Of a DNA stretch of 64,000 bases, positions 27,201 to 42,252 are shown one piece after another. Both the position numbers and the translations under genes were made by a program. A model generated the notes under the pieces. It searched no databases. It was not told the DNA's origin and was given only the letters and a program-made list of their open reading frames with translations. The stretch comes from Bathymodiolus brooksi (lineage: Eukaryota > Mollusca > Bivalvia > Mytilida > Modiolidae): positions 4,340,001 to 4,404,000 of the forward strand of contig OY804578.1 in the NCBI GenBank assembly GCA_963680875.1, written 5' to 3'. The stretch's first letter is position 1. Each line of letters opens with the position of its first letter.

Positions 27201-29800
27201 AGAATAGGAAATATAAGTATTAATTGTACTGTACAGCATGTGTAGACGACATCGTACTGGATATAGAATAGGAAATATAAGTGTTAACAGTACAGCATGT
27301 GTAGACGACATCGTACTGGATATAGAATAGGAAATATAAGTGTTAACAATACAGCATGTGTAGACAACATCGTACTGGATATAGAATAGGAAATATAAGT
27401 GTTAACAGTACAGGATGTGTAGACGACATCGTACTGGATATAGAATAGGAAATATAAGTGTTAACAGTACAGCATGTGTAGACGACATCGTACTGGATAT
27501 AGAATAGGAAATATAAGTGTTAACAGTACAGCATGTGTAGACGACATCGTACTGGATATAGAATAGGAAATATAAGCATTAATAGTACTGTACAGCATGT
27601 GTAGACGACATCGTACTGGATATAGAATAGGAAATATAAGTGTTAACAGTACAGCATGTGTAGACGACATCGTACTGCATATAGAATAGGAAATATAAGT
27701 GTTAACAGTACAGCATGTGTGGACGACATCGTACTGGATATAGAATAGGAAATATAAGTATTAATAGTACAGCATGTGTAGACGACATCGTACTGGATAT
27801 AGAATAGGAAATATAAGTGTTAACAGTACAGCATGTGTAGACGACATCGTACTGGATATAGAATAGGAAATATAAGTATTAATAGTACAGCATGTGTAGA
27901 CGACATCGTACTGGATATAGAATAGGAAATATAAGTGTTAACAGTACAGCATGGGTAGAAGACATCGTACTGGATATAGAATAGGAAATATAAGTGTTAA
28001 CAGTACAGCATGTGTAGACGACATCGTACTGGATATAGAATAGGAAATATAAGTGTTAACAGTACAGCATGTGTAGACGACATCGTACTGGATATAGAAT
28101 AGGAAATATAAGTATTAATAGTACTGTACAGCATGTGTAGACGACATCGTACTGGATATAGAATAGGAAATATAAGTATTAATAGTACAGCATGTGTAGA
28201 CGACATCGTACTGGATATAGAATAGGAAATATAAGTGTTAACAGTACAGCATGTGTAGACGACATCGTACTGGATATAGAATAGGAAATATAAGTATTAA
28301 TAGTACAGCATGTGTAGACGACATCGTACTGGATATAGAATAGGAAATATAAGTGTTAACAGTACAGCATGGGTAGAAGACATCGTACTGGATATAGAAT
28401 AGGAAATATAAGTGTTAACAGTACAGCATGTGTAGACGACATCGTACTGGATATAGAATAGGAAATATAAGTGTTAACAGTACAGGATGTGTAGACGACA
28501 TCGTACTGGATATAGAATAGGAAATATAAGTGTTAACAGTACAGCATGTGTAGACGACATCGTACTGGATATAGAATAGGAAATATAAGTGTTAACAGTA
28601 CAGCATGTGTAGACGACATCGTACTGGATATAGAATAGGAAATATAAGTATTAATAGTACTGTACAGCATGTGTAGACGACATTGTACTGGATATCGAAT
28701 AGGAAATATAAGTGTTAACAGTACAGCATGTGTAGACGACATCGTACTGCATATAGAATAGGAAATATAAGTGTTAACAGTACAGCATGTGTGGACGACA
28801 TCGTACTGGATATAGAATAGGAAATATAAGTATTAATAGTACAGCATGTGTAGACGACATCGTACTGGATATAGAATAGGAAATATAAGTGTTAACAGTA
28901 CAGCATGTGTAGACGACATCGTACTGGATATAGAATAGGAAATATAAGTATTAATTGTACTGTACAGCATGTGTAGACGACATCGTACTGGATATAGAAT
29001 AGGAAATATAAGTGTTAACAATACAGCATGTGTAGACGACATCGTACTGGATATAGAATAGGAAATATAAGTGTTAACAATACAGCATGTGTAGACAACA
29101 TCGTACTGGATATAGAATAGGAAATATAAGTGTTAACAGTACAGGATGTGTAGACGACATCGTACTGGTTATAGAATAGGAAATATAAGTGTTAACAGTA
29201 CAGCATGTGTAGACGACATCGTACTGGATATAGAATAGGAAATATAAGTGTTAACAGTACAGCATGTGTAGACGACATCGTACTGGATATAGAATAGGAA
29301 ATATAAGCATTAATAGTACTGTACAGCATGTGTAGACGACATCGTACTGGATATAGAATAGGAAATATAAGTGTTAACAGTACAGCATGTGTAGACGACG
29401 TCGTACTGCATATAGAATAGGAAATATAAGTGTTAACAGTACAGCATGTGTGGACGACATCGTACTGGATATAGAATAGGAAATATAAGTATTAATAGTA
29501 CAGCATGTGTAGACGACATCGTACTGGATATAGAATAGGAAATATAAGTGTTAACAGTACAGCCTGTGTAGACGACATCGTACTGGATATAGAATAGGAA
29601 ATATAAGTATTAATTGTACTGTACAGCATGTGTAGACGACATCGTACTGGATATAGAATAGGAAATATAAGTGTTAACAGTACAGCATGTGTAGACGACA
29701 TCGTACTGGATATAGAATAGGAAATATAAGTGTTAACAATACAGCATGTGTAGACAACATCGTACTAGATATAGAATAGGAATATAAGTATTAATAGTAC
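24245..29800 (+). repeat. Three copies of a 24-kb-region segment (offsets 2,395 and 1,731 bp)
   Basis: GGGTAGAAGAC units at 24,245, 26,640 and 28,371 head three copies. Each continues with ACAGGATG, class C with ATTGT and GATATCGAATAGG, ACTGCATATAG, GTGTGGACG, class B, class C with TTAATTGTACTG, ACAATACAGC with GACAAC, ACAGGATG, and a GCATTAATA class C unit. The first spacing is 40 monomers (seven class C) and the second 29 monomers (four class C), so copy two lacks 11 monomers. ACTGCATATAG and GTGTGGACG appear here for the first time and mark the right half of the window. Confidence 0.86.
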
Positions 29801-29821
29801 AGCATGTGTAGACGACATCGT
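29764..29821 (+). repeat. 58-bp monomer with one-base deletion
   Basis: This unit reads AGGAATATAAG instead of AGGAAATATAAG and also starts ACTAGAT. It is one of three 58-bp units needed for the phase of the window to close. It is class B otherwise and lies at the change from region V to region VI. Confidence 0.85.
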
Positions 29822-29989
29822 ACTGGATATAGAATAGGAAATATAAGTGTTAACAGTACAGCATGTGTAGACGACATCGCACTGGATATATAATAGGAAA
29901 TATAAGTATTAATAGTACAGCATGTGTAGACGACATCGTACTGGATATAGAATAGGAAATATAAGTGTTAACAATACAGCATGTGTAGA

Positions 29990-32900
29990 CGACATCGTAC
30001 TGGATATAGAATAAGAAATATTAGTGTTAACAGTACAGCATGTGTAGACGACATCGTACAGGATATAGAATAGGAAATATAAGTGTTAACAGTACAGCAT
30101 GTGTAGACGACATCGTACTGGATATAGAATAGGAAATATAAGTATTAATAGTACTGTACAGCATGTGTAGACGACATCGTACTGGATATAGAATAGGAAA
30201 TATAAGTGTTAACAGTACAGCATGTGTAGACGACATCGTACTGCATATAGAATAGGAAATATAAGTGTTAACAGTACAGCATGTGTGGACGACATCGTAC
30301 TGGATATAGAATAGGAAATATAAGTATTAATAGTACAGCATGTGTAGACGACATCGTACTGGATATAGAATAGGAAATATAAGTGTTAACAGTACAGCAT
30401 GTGTAGACGACATCGTACTGGATATAGAATAGGAAATATAAGTGTTAACAATACAGCATGTGTAGACAACATCGTACTGGATATAGAATAGGAAATATAA
30501 GTGTTAACAGTACAGGATGTGTAGACGACATCGTACTGGATATAGAATAGGAAATATAAGTGTTAACAGTACAGCATGTGTAGACGACATCGTACTGGAT
30601 ATAGAATAGGAAATATAAGTGTTAACAGTACAGCATGTGTAGACGACATCGTACTGGATTTAGAATAGGAAATATAAGTATTAATAGTACTGTACAGCAT
30701 GTGTAGACGACATCGTACTGGATATAGAATAGGAAATATAAGTGTTAACAGTACAGCATGTGTAGACGACATCGTACTGCATATAGAATAGGAAATATAA
30801 GTGTTAACAGTACAGCATGTGTGGACGACATCGTACTGGATATAGAATAGGAAATATAAGTATTAATAGTACAGCATGTGTAGACGACATCGTACTGGAT
30901 ATAGAATAGGAAATATAAGTGTTAACAGTACAGCATGTGTAGACGACATCGTACTGGATATAGAATAGGAAATATAAGTATTAATTGTACTGTACAGCAT
31001 GTGTAGACGACATCGTACTGGATATAGAATAGGAAATATAAGTGTTAACAGTACAGCATGTGTAGACGACATCGTACTGGATATAGAATAGGAAATATAA
31101 GTGTTAACAATACAGCATGTGTAGACAACATCGTACTGGATATAGAATAGGAAATATAAGTATTAATAGTACAGCATGTGTAGACGACATCGTACTGGAT
31201 ATAGAATAGGAAATATAAGTGTTAACAGTACAGCATGTGTAGACGACATCGCACTGGATATATAATAGGAAATATAAGTATTAATAGTACAGCATGTGTA
31301 GACGACATCGTACTGGATATAGAATAGGAAATATAAGTGTTAACAGTACAGCATGTGTAGACGACATCGTACTGGATATAGAATAAGAAATATAAGTGTT
31401 AACAGTACAGCATGTGTAGACGACATCGTACTGGATATAGAATAGGAAATATAAGTGTTAACAGTACAGCATGTGTAGACGACATCGTACTGGATATAGA
31501 ATAGGAAATATAAGTATTAATAGTACTGTACAGCATGTGTAGACGACATCGTACTGGATATAGAATAGGAAATATAAGTGTTAACAGTACAGCATGTGTA
31601 GACGACATCGTACTGCATATAGAATAGGAAATATAAGTGTTAACAGTACAGCATGTGTGGACGACATCGTACTGGATATAGAATAGGAAATATAAGTATT
31701 AATAGTACAGCATGTGTAGACGACATCGTACTGGATATAGAATAGGAAATATAAGTGTTAACAGTACAGCATGTGTAGACGACATCGTACTGGATATAGA
31801 ATAGGAAATATAAGTATTAATTGTACTGTACAGCATGTGTAGACGACATCGTACTGGATATAGAATAGGAAATATAAGTGTTAACAATACAGCATGTGTA
31901 GACAACATCGTACTGGATATAGAATAGGAAATATAAGTATTAATAGTACAGCATGTGTAGACGACATCGTACTGGATATAGAATAGGAAATATAAGTGTT
32001 AACAGTACAGCATGTGTAGACGACATCGCACTGGATATATAATAGGAAATATAAGTATTAATAGTACAGCATGTGTAGACGACATCGTACTGAATATAGA
32101 ATAGGAAATATAAGTGTTAACAGTACAGCATGTGTAGACGACATCGTACTGGATATAGAATAAGAAATATAAGTGTTAACAGTACAGCATGTGTAGACGA
32201 CATCGTACTGGATATAGAATAGGAAATATAAGTGTTAACAGTACAGCATGTGTAGACGACATCGTACTGGATATAGAATAGGAAATATAAGTATTAATAG
32301 TACTGTACAGCATGTGTAGACGACATCGTACTGGATATAGAATAGGAAATATAAGTGTTAACAGTACAGCATGTGTAGACGACATCGTACTGCATATAGA
32401 ATAGGAAATATAAGTGTTAACAGTACAGCATGTGTGGACGACATCGTACTGGATATAGAATAGGAAATATAAGTATTAATAGTACAGCATGTGTAGACGA
32501 CATCGTACTGGATATAGAATAGGAAATATAAGTGTTAACAGTACAGCATGTGTAGACGACATCGTACTGGATATAGAATAGGAAATATAAGTATTAATTG
32601 TACTGTACAGCATGTGTAGACGACATCGTACTGGATATAGAATAGGAAATATAAGTGTTAACAGTACAGCATGTGTAGACGACATCGTACTGGATATAGA
32701 ATAGGAAATATAAGTGTTAACAATACAGCATGTGTAGACAACATCGTACTGGATATAGAATAGGAAATATAAGTATTAATAGTACAGCATGTGTAGACGA
32801 CATCGTACTGGATATAGAATAGGAAATATAAGTGTTAACAGTACAGCATGTGTAGACGACATCGCACTGGATATATAATAGGAAATATAAGTATTAATAG

Positions 32901-34840
32901 TACAGCATGTGTAGACGACATCGTACTGGATATAGAATAGGAAATATAAGTGTTAACAGTACAGCATGTGTAGACGACATCGTACTGGATATAGAATAAG
33001 AAATATAAGTGTTAACAGTACAGCATGTGTAGACGACATCGTACTGGATATAGAATAGGAAATATAAGTGTTAACAGTACAGCATGTGTAGACGACATCG
33101 TACTGGATATAGAATAGGAAATATAAGTATTAATAGTACTGTACAGCATGTGTAGACGACATCGTACTGGATATAGAATAGGAAATATAAGTGTTAACAG
33201 TACAGCATGTGTAGACGACATCGTACTGCATATAGAATAGGAAATATAAGTGTTAACAGTACAGCATGTGTGGACGACATCGTACTGGATATAGAATAGG
33301 AAATATAAGTATTAATAGTACAGCATGTGTAGACGACATCGTACTGGATATAGAATAGGAAATATAAGTGTTAACAGTACAGCATGTGTAGACGACATCG
33401 TACTGGATATAGAATAGGAAATATAAGTATTAATTGTACTGTACAGCATGTGTAGACGACATCGTACTGGATATAGAATAGGAAATATAAGTGTTAACAA
33501 TACAGCATGTGTAGACAACATCGTACTGGATATAGAATAGGAAATATAAGTATTAATAGTACAGCATGTGTAGACGACATCGTACTGGATATAGAATAGG
33601 AAATATAAGTGTTAACAGTACAGCATGTGTAGACGACATCGCACTGGATATATAATAGGAAATATAAGTATTAATAGTACAGCATGTGTAGACGACATCG
33701 TACTGAATATAGAATTGGAAATATAAGTGTTAACAGTACAGCATGTGTAGACGACATCGTACTGGATATAGAATAAGAAATATAAGTGTTAACAGTACAG
33801 CATGTGTAGACGACATCGTACTGGATATAGAATAGGAAATATAAGTGTTAACAGTACAGCATGTGTAGACGACATCGTACTGGATATAGAATAGGAAATA
33901 TAAGTATTAATAGTACTGTACAGCATGTGTAGACGACATCGTACTGGATATAGAATAGGAAATATAAGTGTTAACAGTACAGCATGTGTAGACGACATCG
34001 TACTGCATATAGAATAGGAAATATAAGTGTTAACAGTACAGCATGTGTGGACGACATCGTACTGGATATAGAATAGGAAATATAAGTATTAATAGTACAG
34101 CATGTGTAGACGACATCGTACTGGATATAGAATAGGAAATATAAGTGTTAACAGTACAGCATGTGTAGACGACATCGTACTGGATATAGAATAGGAAATA
34201 TAAGTGTTAACAATACAGCATGTGTAGACAACATCGTACTGGATATAGAATAGGAAATATAAGTGTTAACAGTACAGGATGTGTAGACGACATCGTACTG
34301 GATATAGAATAGGAAATATAAGTGTTAACAGTACAGCATGTGTAGACGACATCGTACTGGATATAGAATAGGAAATATAAGTGTTAACAGTACAGCATGT
34401 GTAGACGACATCGTACTGGATATAGAATAGGAAATATAAGTATTAATAGTACTGTACAGCATGTGTAGACGACATCGTACTGGATATAGAATAGGAAATA
34501 TAAGTGTTAACAGTACAGCATGTGTAGACGACATCGTACTGCATATAGAATAGGAAATATAAGTGTTAACAGTACAGCATGTGTGGACGACATCGTACTG
34601 GATATAGAATAGGAAATATAAGTATTAATAGTACAGCATGTGTAGACGACATCGTACTGGATATAGAATAGGAAATATAAGTGTTAACAGTACAGCATGT
34701 GTAGACGACATCGTACTGGATATAGAATAGGAAATATAAGTATTAATTGTACTGTACAGCATGTGTAGACGACATCGTACTGGATATAGAATAGGAAATA
34801 TAAGTGTTAACAGTACAGCATGTGTAGACGACATCGTACT
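29990..34840 (+). repeat. Alternating 836/777-bp units forming a 1,613-bp higher-order repeat
   Basis: The ACTGCATATAG monomer followed by GTGTGGACG occurs at 30,240, 30,776, 31,612, 32,389, 33,225, 34,002 and 34,538. The spacings are 536, 836, 777, 836, 777 and 536 bp. The difference between 836 and 777 is one 59-bp monomer: an extra class A unit follows the TTAATTGTACTG class C unit in the longer form. Two full 1,613-bp units (27 monomers, four class C) lie in tandem from about 31.4 to 34.6 kb. This is the most regular higher-order pattern in the window. Confidence 0.86.
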
Positions 34841-35609
34841 GGATATAGAATAGGAAATATAAGTGTTAACAATACAGCATGTGTAGACAACATCGTACTG
34901 AATATAGAATAGGAAATATAAGTATTAATAGTACAGCATGTGTAGACGACATCGTACTGGATATAGAATAGGAAATATAAGTGTTAACAGTACAGCATGT
35001 GTAGACGACATCGCACTGGATATATAATAGGAAATATAAGTATTAATAGTACAGCATGTGTAGACGACATCGTACTGGATATAGAATAGGAAATATAAGT
35101 GTTAACAGTACAGCATGTGTAGACGACATCGTACTGGATATAGAATAAGAAATATAAGTGTTAACAGTACAGCATGTGTAGACGACATCGTACTGGATAT
35201 AGAATAGGAAATATAAGTGTTAACAGTACAGCATGTGTAGACGACATTGTACTGGATATAGAATAGGAAATATAAGTATTAACAGTACAGCATGTGTGGA
35301 CGACATCGTACTGGATATAGAATAGGAAATATAAGTATTAATAGTACAGCATGTGTAGACGACATCGTACTGGATATAGAATAGGAAATATAAGTGTTAA
35401 CAGTACAGCATGTGTAGACGACATCGTACTGGATATAGAATAGGAAATATAAGTATTAATTGTACTGTACAGCATGTGTAGACGACATCGTACTGGATAT
35501 AGAATAGGAAATATAAGTGTTAACAGTACAGCATGTGTAGACGACATCGTACTGGATATAGAATAGGAAATATAAGTGTTAACAATACAGCATGTGTAGA
35601 CGACATCGT

Positions 35610-38600
35610 ACAGGATATATAATAGGAAATATAAGTGTTAACAGTACAGCATGTGTAGACGACATCGTACTGGATATAGAATAGGAAATATAAGTGTTAA
35701 CAGTACAGCATGTGTAGACGACATCGCACTGGATATATAATAGGAAATATAAGTATTAATAGTACAGCATGTGTAGACGACATCGTACTGGATATAGAAT
35801 AGGAAATATAAGTGTTAACAGTACAGCATGTGTAGACGACATCGTACTGGATATAGAATAAGAAATATAAGTGTTAACAGTACAGCATGTGTAGACGACA
35901 TCGTACTGGATATAGAATAGGAAATATAAGTGTTAGCAGTACAACATGTGTAGACGACATCGTACTGGATATAGAATAGGAAATATAAGTGTTAACAGTA
36001 CAGCATGTGTAGACGACATCGTACTGGATATAGAATAGGAAATATAAGTGTTAACAGTACAGCATGTGTAGACGACATCGTACTGGATATAGAATAGGAA
36101 ATATAAGTGTTAACAGTACAGCATGTGTAGACGACATCGTACTGGATAGAGAATAGGAAATATAAGTATTAATAGTACTGTACAGCATGTGTAGACGACA
36201 TCGTACTGGATATAGAATAGGAAATATAAGTGTTAACAGTACAGCATGTGTAGACGACATCGTACTGGATATAGAATAGGAAATATAAGTGTAAACAGTA
36301 CAGCATGTGTAGACGACATCGTACTGGATATAGAATAGGAAATATAAGTGTTAACAGTACAGCATGTGTAGACGACATCGTACTGGATATAGAATAGGAA
36401 ATATAAGTATTAACAGTACAGCATGTGTAGACGACATCGTACTGGATATAGAATAGGAAATATAAGTGTTAACAGTACAGCATGTGTAGACGACATCGTA
36501 CTGGATATAGAATAGGAAATATAAGTATTAATAGTACTGTACAGCATGTGTAGACGACATCGTACTGGATATAGAATAGGAAATATAAGTGTTAACAGTA
36601 CAGCATGTGTAAACGACATCGTACTGGATATAGAATACGAAATATAAGTGTTAACAGTACAGCATGTGTAGACGACATCGTACTGGATATAAAATAGGAA
36701 ATATAAGTGTTAACAGTACAGCATGTGTAGACGACATCGTACTGGATATAGAATAGGAAATATAAGTATTAATAGTACTGTACAGCATGTGTAGACGACA
36801 TTGTACTGGATATCGAATAGGAAATATAAGTATTAATAGTACTGTACAGCATGTGTAGACGACATCGTACTGGATATAGAATAGGAAATATAAGTGTTAA
36901 CAGTACAGCATGTGTAGACGACATCGTACTGCATATAGAATAGGAAATATAAGTGTTAACAGTACAGCATGTGTAGACGACATCGTACTGGATAGAGAAT
37001 AGGAAATATAAGTGTTAACAGTACAGCATGTGTAGACGACATCGTACTGGATATAAAATAAGAAATATAAGTGTTAACAGTACAGCATGTGTAGACGACA
37101 TCGTACTGGATATAGAATAGGAAATATTAGTATTAATAGTACTGTACAGCATGTGTAGACGACATCGTACTGGATATAGAATAGGAAATATAAGTGTTAA
37201 CAGTACAGCATGTGTAGACGACATCGTACTGGATATAGAATAGGAAATATAAGTGTTAACAGTACAGCATGTGTAGACGACATCGTACTGGATATAGAAT
37301 AGGAAATATAAGTGTTAACAGTACAGCATGTGTAGACGACATCGTACTGGATATATAATAGGAAATATAAGTGTTAACAGTACAGCATGTGTAGACGAAA
37401 TCGTACTGGATATAGAATAGGAAATATAAGTGTTAACAGTACAGCATGTGTAGACGACATCGTACTGGATATAGAATAGGAAATATAAGTGTTAACAGTA
37501 CAGCATGTGTAGACGACATCGTACTGGATAGAGAATAGGAAATATAAGTGTTAACATTACAGCATGTGTAGACGACATCGTACTGGATATAAAATAGGAA
37601 ATATAAGTGTTAACAGTACAGCATGTGTAGACGACATCGTACTGGAAATAGAATAGGAAATATAAGTATTAATAGTACTGTACAGCATGTGTAGACGACA
37701 TCGTACTGGATATAGAATAGGAAATATAAGTGTTAACAGTACAGCATGTGTAGACGACATCGTACTGGATATAGAATAGGAAATATAAGTGTTAACAGTA
37801 CAGCATGTGTAGACGACATCGTACTGGATATAGAATAGGAAATATAAGTGTTAACAGTACAGCATGTGTAGACGACATCGTACTGGATATAGAATAGGAA
37901 ATATAAGTGTTAACAGTACAGCATGTGTAGACGACATCGTACTGGATATAGAATAGGAAATATAAGTGTTACCAGTACAGCATGTGTAGACGACATCGTA
38001 CTGGATATAGAATAGGAAATATAAGTGTTAACAGTACAGCATGTGTAGACGACATCGTACTGGATATAGAATAGGAAATATAAGTGTTAACAGTACAGCA
38101 TGTGTAGACGACATCGCACTGGATATAGAATAGGAAATATAAGTATTAATAGTACAGCATGTGTAGACGACATCGTACTGGATATAGAATAGGAAATATA
38201 AGTATTAATAGTACAGCATGTGTAGACGACATCGTACTGGATATAGAATAGGAAATATAAGTGTTAACAGTACAGCATGTGTAGACGACATCGTACTGGA
38301 TATAGAATAGGAAATATAAGTGGTAATAGTACTGTACAGCATGTGTAGACGACATCGTACTGGATATAGAATAGGAAATATAAGTATTAATAGTACTGTA
38401 CAGCATGTGTAGACGACATCGTACTGGATATAGAATAGGAACTATAAGTGTTAACAGTACAGCATGTGTAGACGACATCGTACTGGATATAGAATAGGAA
38501 ATATAAGTGTTAACAGTACAGCATGTGTAGACGACATCGTACTGGATATAGAATAGGAAATATAAGTGTTAACAGTACAGCATGTGTAGACGACATCGTA

Positions 38601-41600
38601 CTGGATATAGAATAGGAAATATAAGTATTAATAGTACTGTACAGCATGTGTAGACGACATCGTACTGGATATAGAATAGGAAATATAAGTATTAATAGTA
38701 CAGCATGTGTAGACGACATTGTACTGGATATAGAATAGGAAATATAAGTGTTAACCGTGCAGCATGTGAAGACGACATCGTACTGGATATAGAATAGGAC
38801 ATAAAAGTATTAATAGTACAGCATGTGTAGACGACATCGTACTGGATATAGAATAGGAAATATAAGTGTTAACAGTACAGCATGTGTAGACGACATCGTA
38901 CTGGATATAGAATAGGAAATATAAGTATTAATAGTACAGCATGTGTAGACGACATCGTACTGGATATAGAATAGGAAATATAAGTGTTAACAGTACAGCA
39001 TGGGTAGAAGACATCGTACTGGATATAGAATAGGAAATATAAGTGTTAACAGTACAGCATGTGTAGACGACATCGTACTGGATATAGAATAGGAAATATA
39101 AGTGTTAACAGTACAGGATGTTTAGACGACATCGTACTGGATATAGAATAGGAAATATAAGTGTTAACAGTACAGCATGTGTAGACGACATCGTACTGGA
39201 TATAGAATAGGAAATATAAGTGTTAACAGTACAGCATGTGTAGACGACATCGTACTGGATATAGAATAGGAAATATAAGTATTAATAGTACTGTACAGCA
39301 TGTGTAGACGACATCGTACTGGATATAGAATAGGAAATATAAGTGTTAACAGTACAGCATGTGTAGACGACATCGTACTGGATATAGAATAGGAAATATA
39401 AGTGTTAACAGTACAGCATGTGTAGACGACATCGTACTGGATATAGAATAGGAAATATAAGTATTAATAGTACAGCATGTGTAGACGACATCGTACTGGA
39501 TATAGAATAAGAAATATAAGTGTTAACAGTACAGCATGTGTAGACGACATCGTACTGGATATAGAATAGGAAATATAAGTGTTAACAGTACAGCATGTGT
39601 AGACGACATCGTACTGGATATAGAATAGGAAATATAAGTGTTAACAGTACAGCATGTGTAGACGACATCGTACTGAATATAGAATAGGAAATATAAGTAT
39701 TAATAGTACTGTACAGCATGTGTAGATGACATCGTACTGGATATAGAATAGGAAATATAAGCGTTAACAGTACAGCATGTGTAGACGACATCGTACTGGA
39801 TATAGAATAGGAAATATAAGTGTTAACAGTACAGCATGTGTAGACGACATCGTACTGGATATAGAATAGGAAATATAAGTGTTAACAGTACAGCATGTGT
39901 AGACGACATCGTACTGAATATAGAATAGGAAATATAAGTATTAATAGTACTGTACAGCATGTGTAGATGACATCGTACTGGATATAGAATAGGAAATATA
40001 AGTGTTAATAGTACTGTACAGCATGTGTAGACGACATCGTACTGGATATAGAATAGGAAATATAAGTATTAATAGTACTGTACAGCATGTGTAGACGACA
40101 TCGTACTGGATATAGAATAGGAACTATAAGTGTTAACAGTACAGCATGTGTAGACGACATCGTACTGGATATAGAATAGGAAATATAAGTGTTAACAGTA
40201 CAGCATGTGTAGACGACATCGTACTGGACATAGAATAGGAAATATAAGTGTTAACAGTACAGCATGTGTAGACGACATCGTACTGGATATAGAATAGGAA
40301 ATATAAGTATTAATAGTACTGTACAGCATGTGTAGACGACATCGTACTGGATATAGAATAGGAAATATAAGTATTAATAGTACAGCATGTGTAGACGACA
40401 TTGTATTGGATATAGAATAGGACATAAAAGTATTAATAGTACAGCATGTGTAGACGACATCGTACTGGATATAGAATAGGAAATATAAGTGTTAACAGTA
40501 CAGCATGTGTAGACGACATCGTACTGGATATAGAATAGGAAATATAAGTATTAATAGTACAGCATGTGTAGACGACATCGTACTGGATATAGAATAGGAA
40601 ATATAAGTGTTAACAGTACAGCATGGGTAGAAGACATCGTACTGGATATAGAATAGGAAATATAAGTGTTAACAGTACAGCATGTGTAGACGACATCGTA
40701 CTGGATATAGAATAGGAAATATAAGTGTTAACAGTACAGGATGTGTAGACGACATCGTACTGGATATAGAATAGGAAATATAAGTGTTAACAGTACAGCA
40801 TGTGTAGACGACATCGTACTGGATATAGAATAGGAAATATAAGTGTTAACAGTACAGCATGTGTAGACGACATCGTACTGGATATAGAATAGGAAATATA
40901 AGTATTAATAGTACTGTACAGCATGTGTAGACGACATCGTACTGGATATAGAATAGGAAATATAAGTGTTAACAGTACAGCATGTGTAGACGACATCGTA
41001 CTGGATATAGAATAGGAAATATAAGTATTAATAGTACTGTACAGCATGTGTAGACGACATCGTACTGGATATAGAATAGGAAATATAAGTATTAATAGTA
41101 CAGCATGTGTAGACGACATTGTACTGGATATAGAATAGGAAATATAAGTGTTAACAGTGCAGCATGTGCAGACGACATCGTACTGGATATAGAATAGGAC
41201 ATATAAGTATTAATAGTACAGCATGTGTAGACGACATCGTACTGGATATAGAATAGGAAATATAAGTGTTAACAGTACAGCATGGGTAGAAGACATCGTA
41301 CTGGATATAGAATAGGAAATATAAGTGTTAACAGTACAGCATGTGTAGACGACATCGTACTGGATATAGAATAGGAAATATAAGTGTTAACAGTACAGGA
41401 TGTGTAGACGACATCGTACTGGATATAGAATAGGAAATATAAGTGTTAACAGTACAGCATGTGTAGACGACATCGTACTGGATATAGAATAGGAAATATA
41501 AGTGTTAACAGTACAGCATGTGTAGACGACATCGTACTGGATATAGAATAGGAAATATAAGTATTAATAGTACTGTACAGCATGTGTAGACGACATCGTA

Positions 41601-42250
41601 CTGGATATAGAATAAGAAATATAAGTGTTAACAGTACAGCATGTGTAGACGACATCGTACTGCATATAGAATAGGAAATATAAGTGTTAACAGTACAGCA
41701 TGTGTGGACGACATCGTACTGGATATAGAATAGGAAATATAAGTGTTAACAGTACAGCATGTGTAGACGACATCGTACTGGATATAGAATAGGAAATATA
41801 AGTATTAATAGTACTGTACAGCATGTGTAGACGACATCGTACTGGATATAGAATAGGAAATATAAGTATTAATAGTACAGTATGTGTAGACGACATTGTA
41901 CTGGATATAGAATAGGAAATATAAGTGTTAACAGTGCAGCATGTGTAGACGACATCGTACTGGATATAGAATAGGACATATAAGTATTAATAGTACAGCA
42001 TGTGTAGACGACATCGTACTGGATATAGAATAGGAAATATAAGTGTTAACAGTACAGCATGGGTAGAAGACATCGTACTGGATATAGAATAGGAAATATA
42101 AGTGTTAACAGTACAGCATGTGTAGACGACATCGTACTGGATATAGAATAGGAAATATAAGTGTTAACAGTACAGGATGTGTAGACGACATCGTACTGGA
42201 TATAGAATAGGAAATATAAGTGTTAACAGTACAGCATGTGTAGACGACAT
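35610..42250 (+). repeat. Mixed array, with an isolated copy of the GTAAAC block at 36.2 kb
   Basis: This stretch shows no clean long tandem period. From 36,130 to 36,620 it holds the string class C, class A, GTAAAC (36,291), class A, mixed TATTAACA, class A, class C, which is otherwise confined to the first 22 kb. Between about 37.0 and 38.2 kb it again resembles the left part of the window (GATAGAGAATAGG, GATATAAAATAGG). From 38.7 kb rightward, GGACATA and CAGTGCAGC units appear and become typical of the rest of the window. No gene or unique sequence was found. Confidence 0.8.
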
Positions 42251-42252
42251 CG

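Noticed and set aside
30240..34538. Mirror-symmetric spacing order (536, 836, 777, 836, 777, 536) as a large inverted structure
   Set aside because: All monomers in the stretch have the same orientation, and the symmetry is only in the spacing list. It follows from a tandem 836/777 pair flanked by shortened units.
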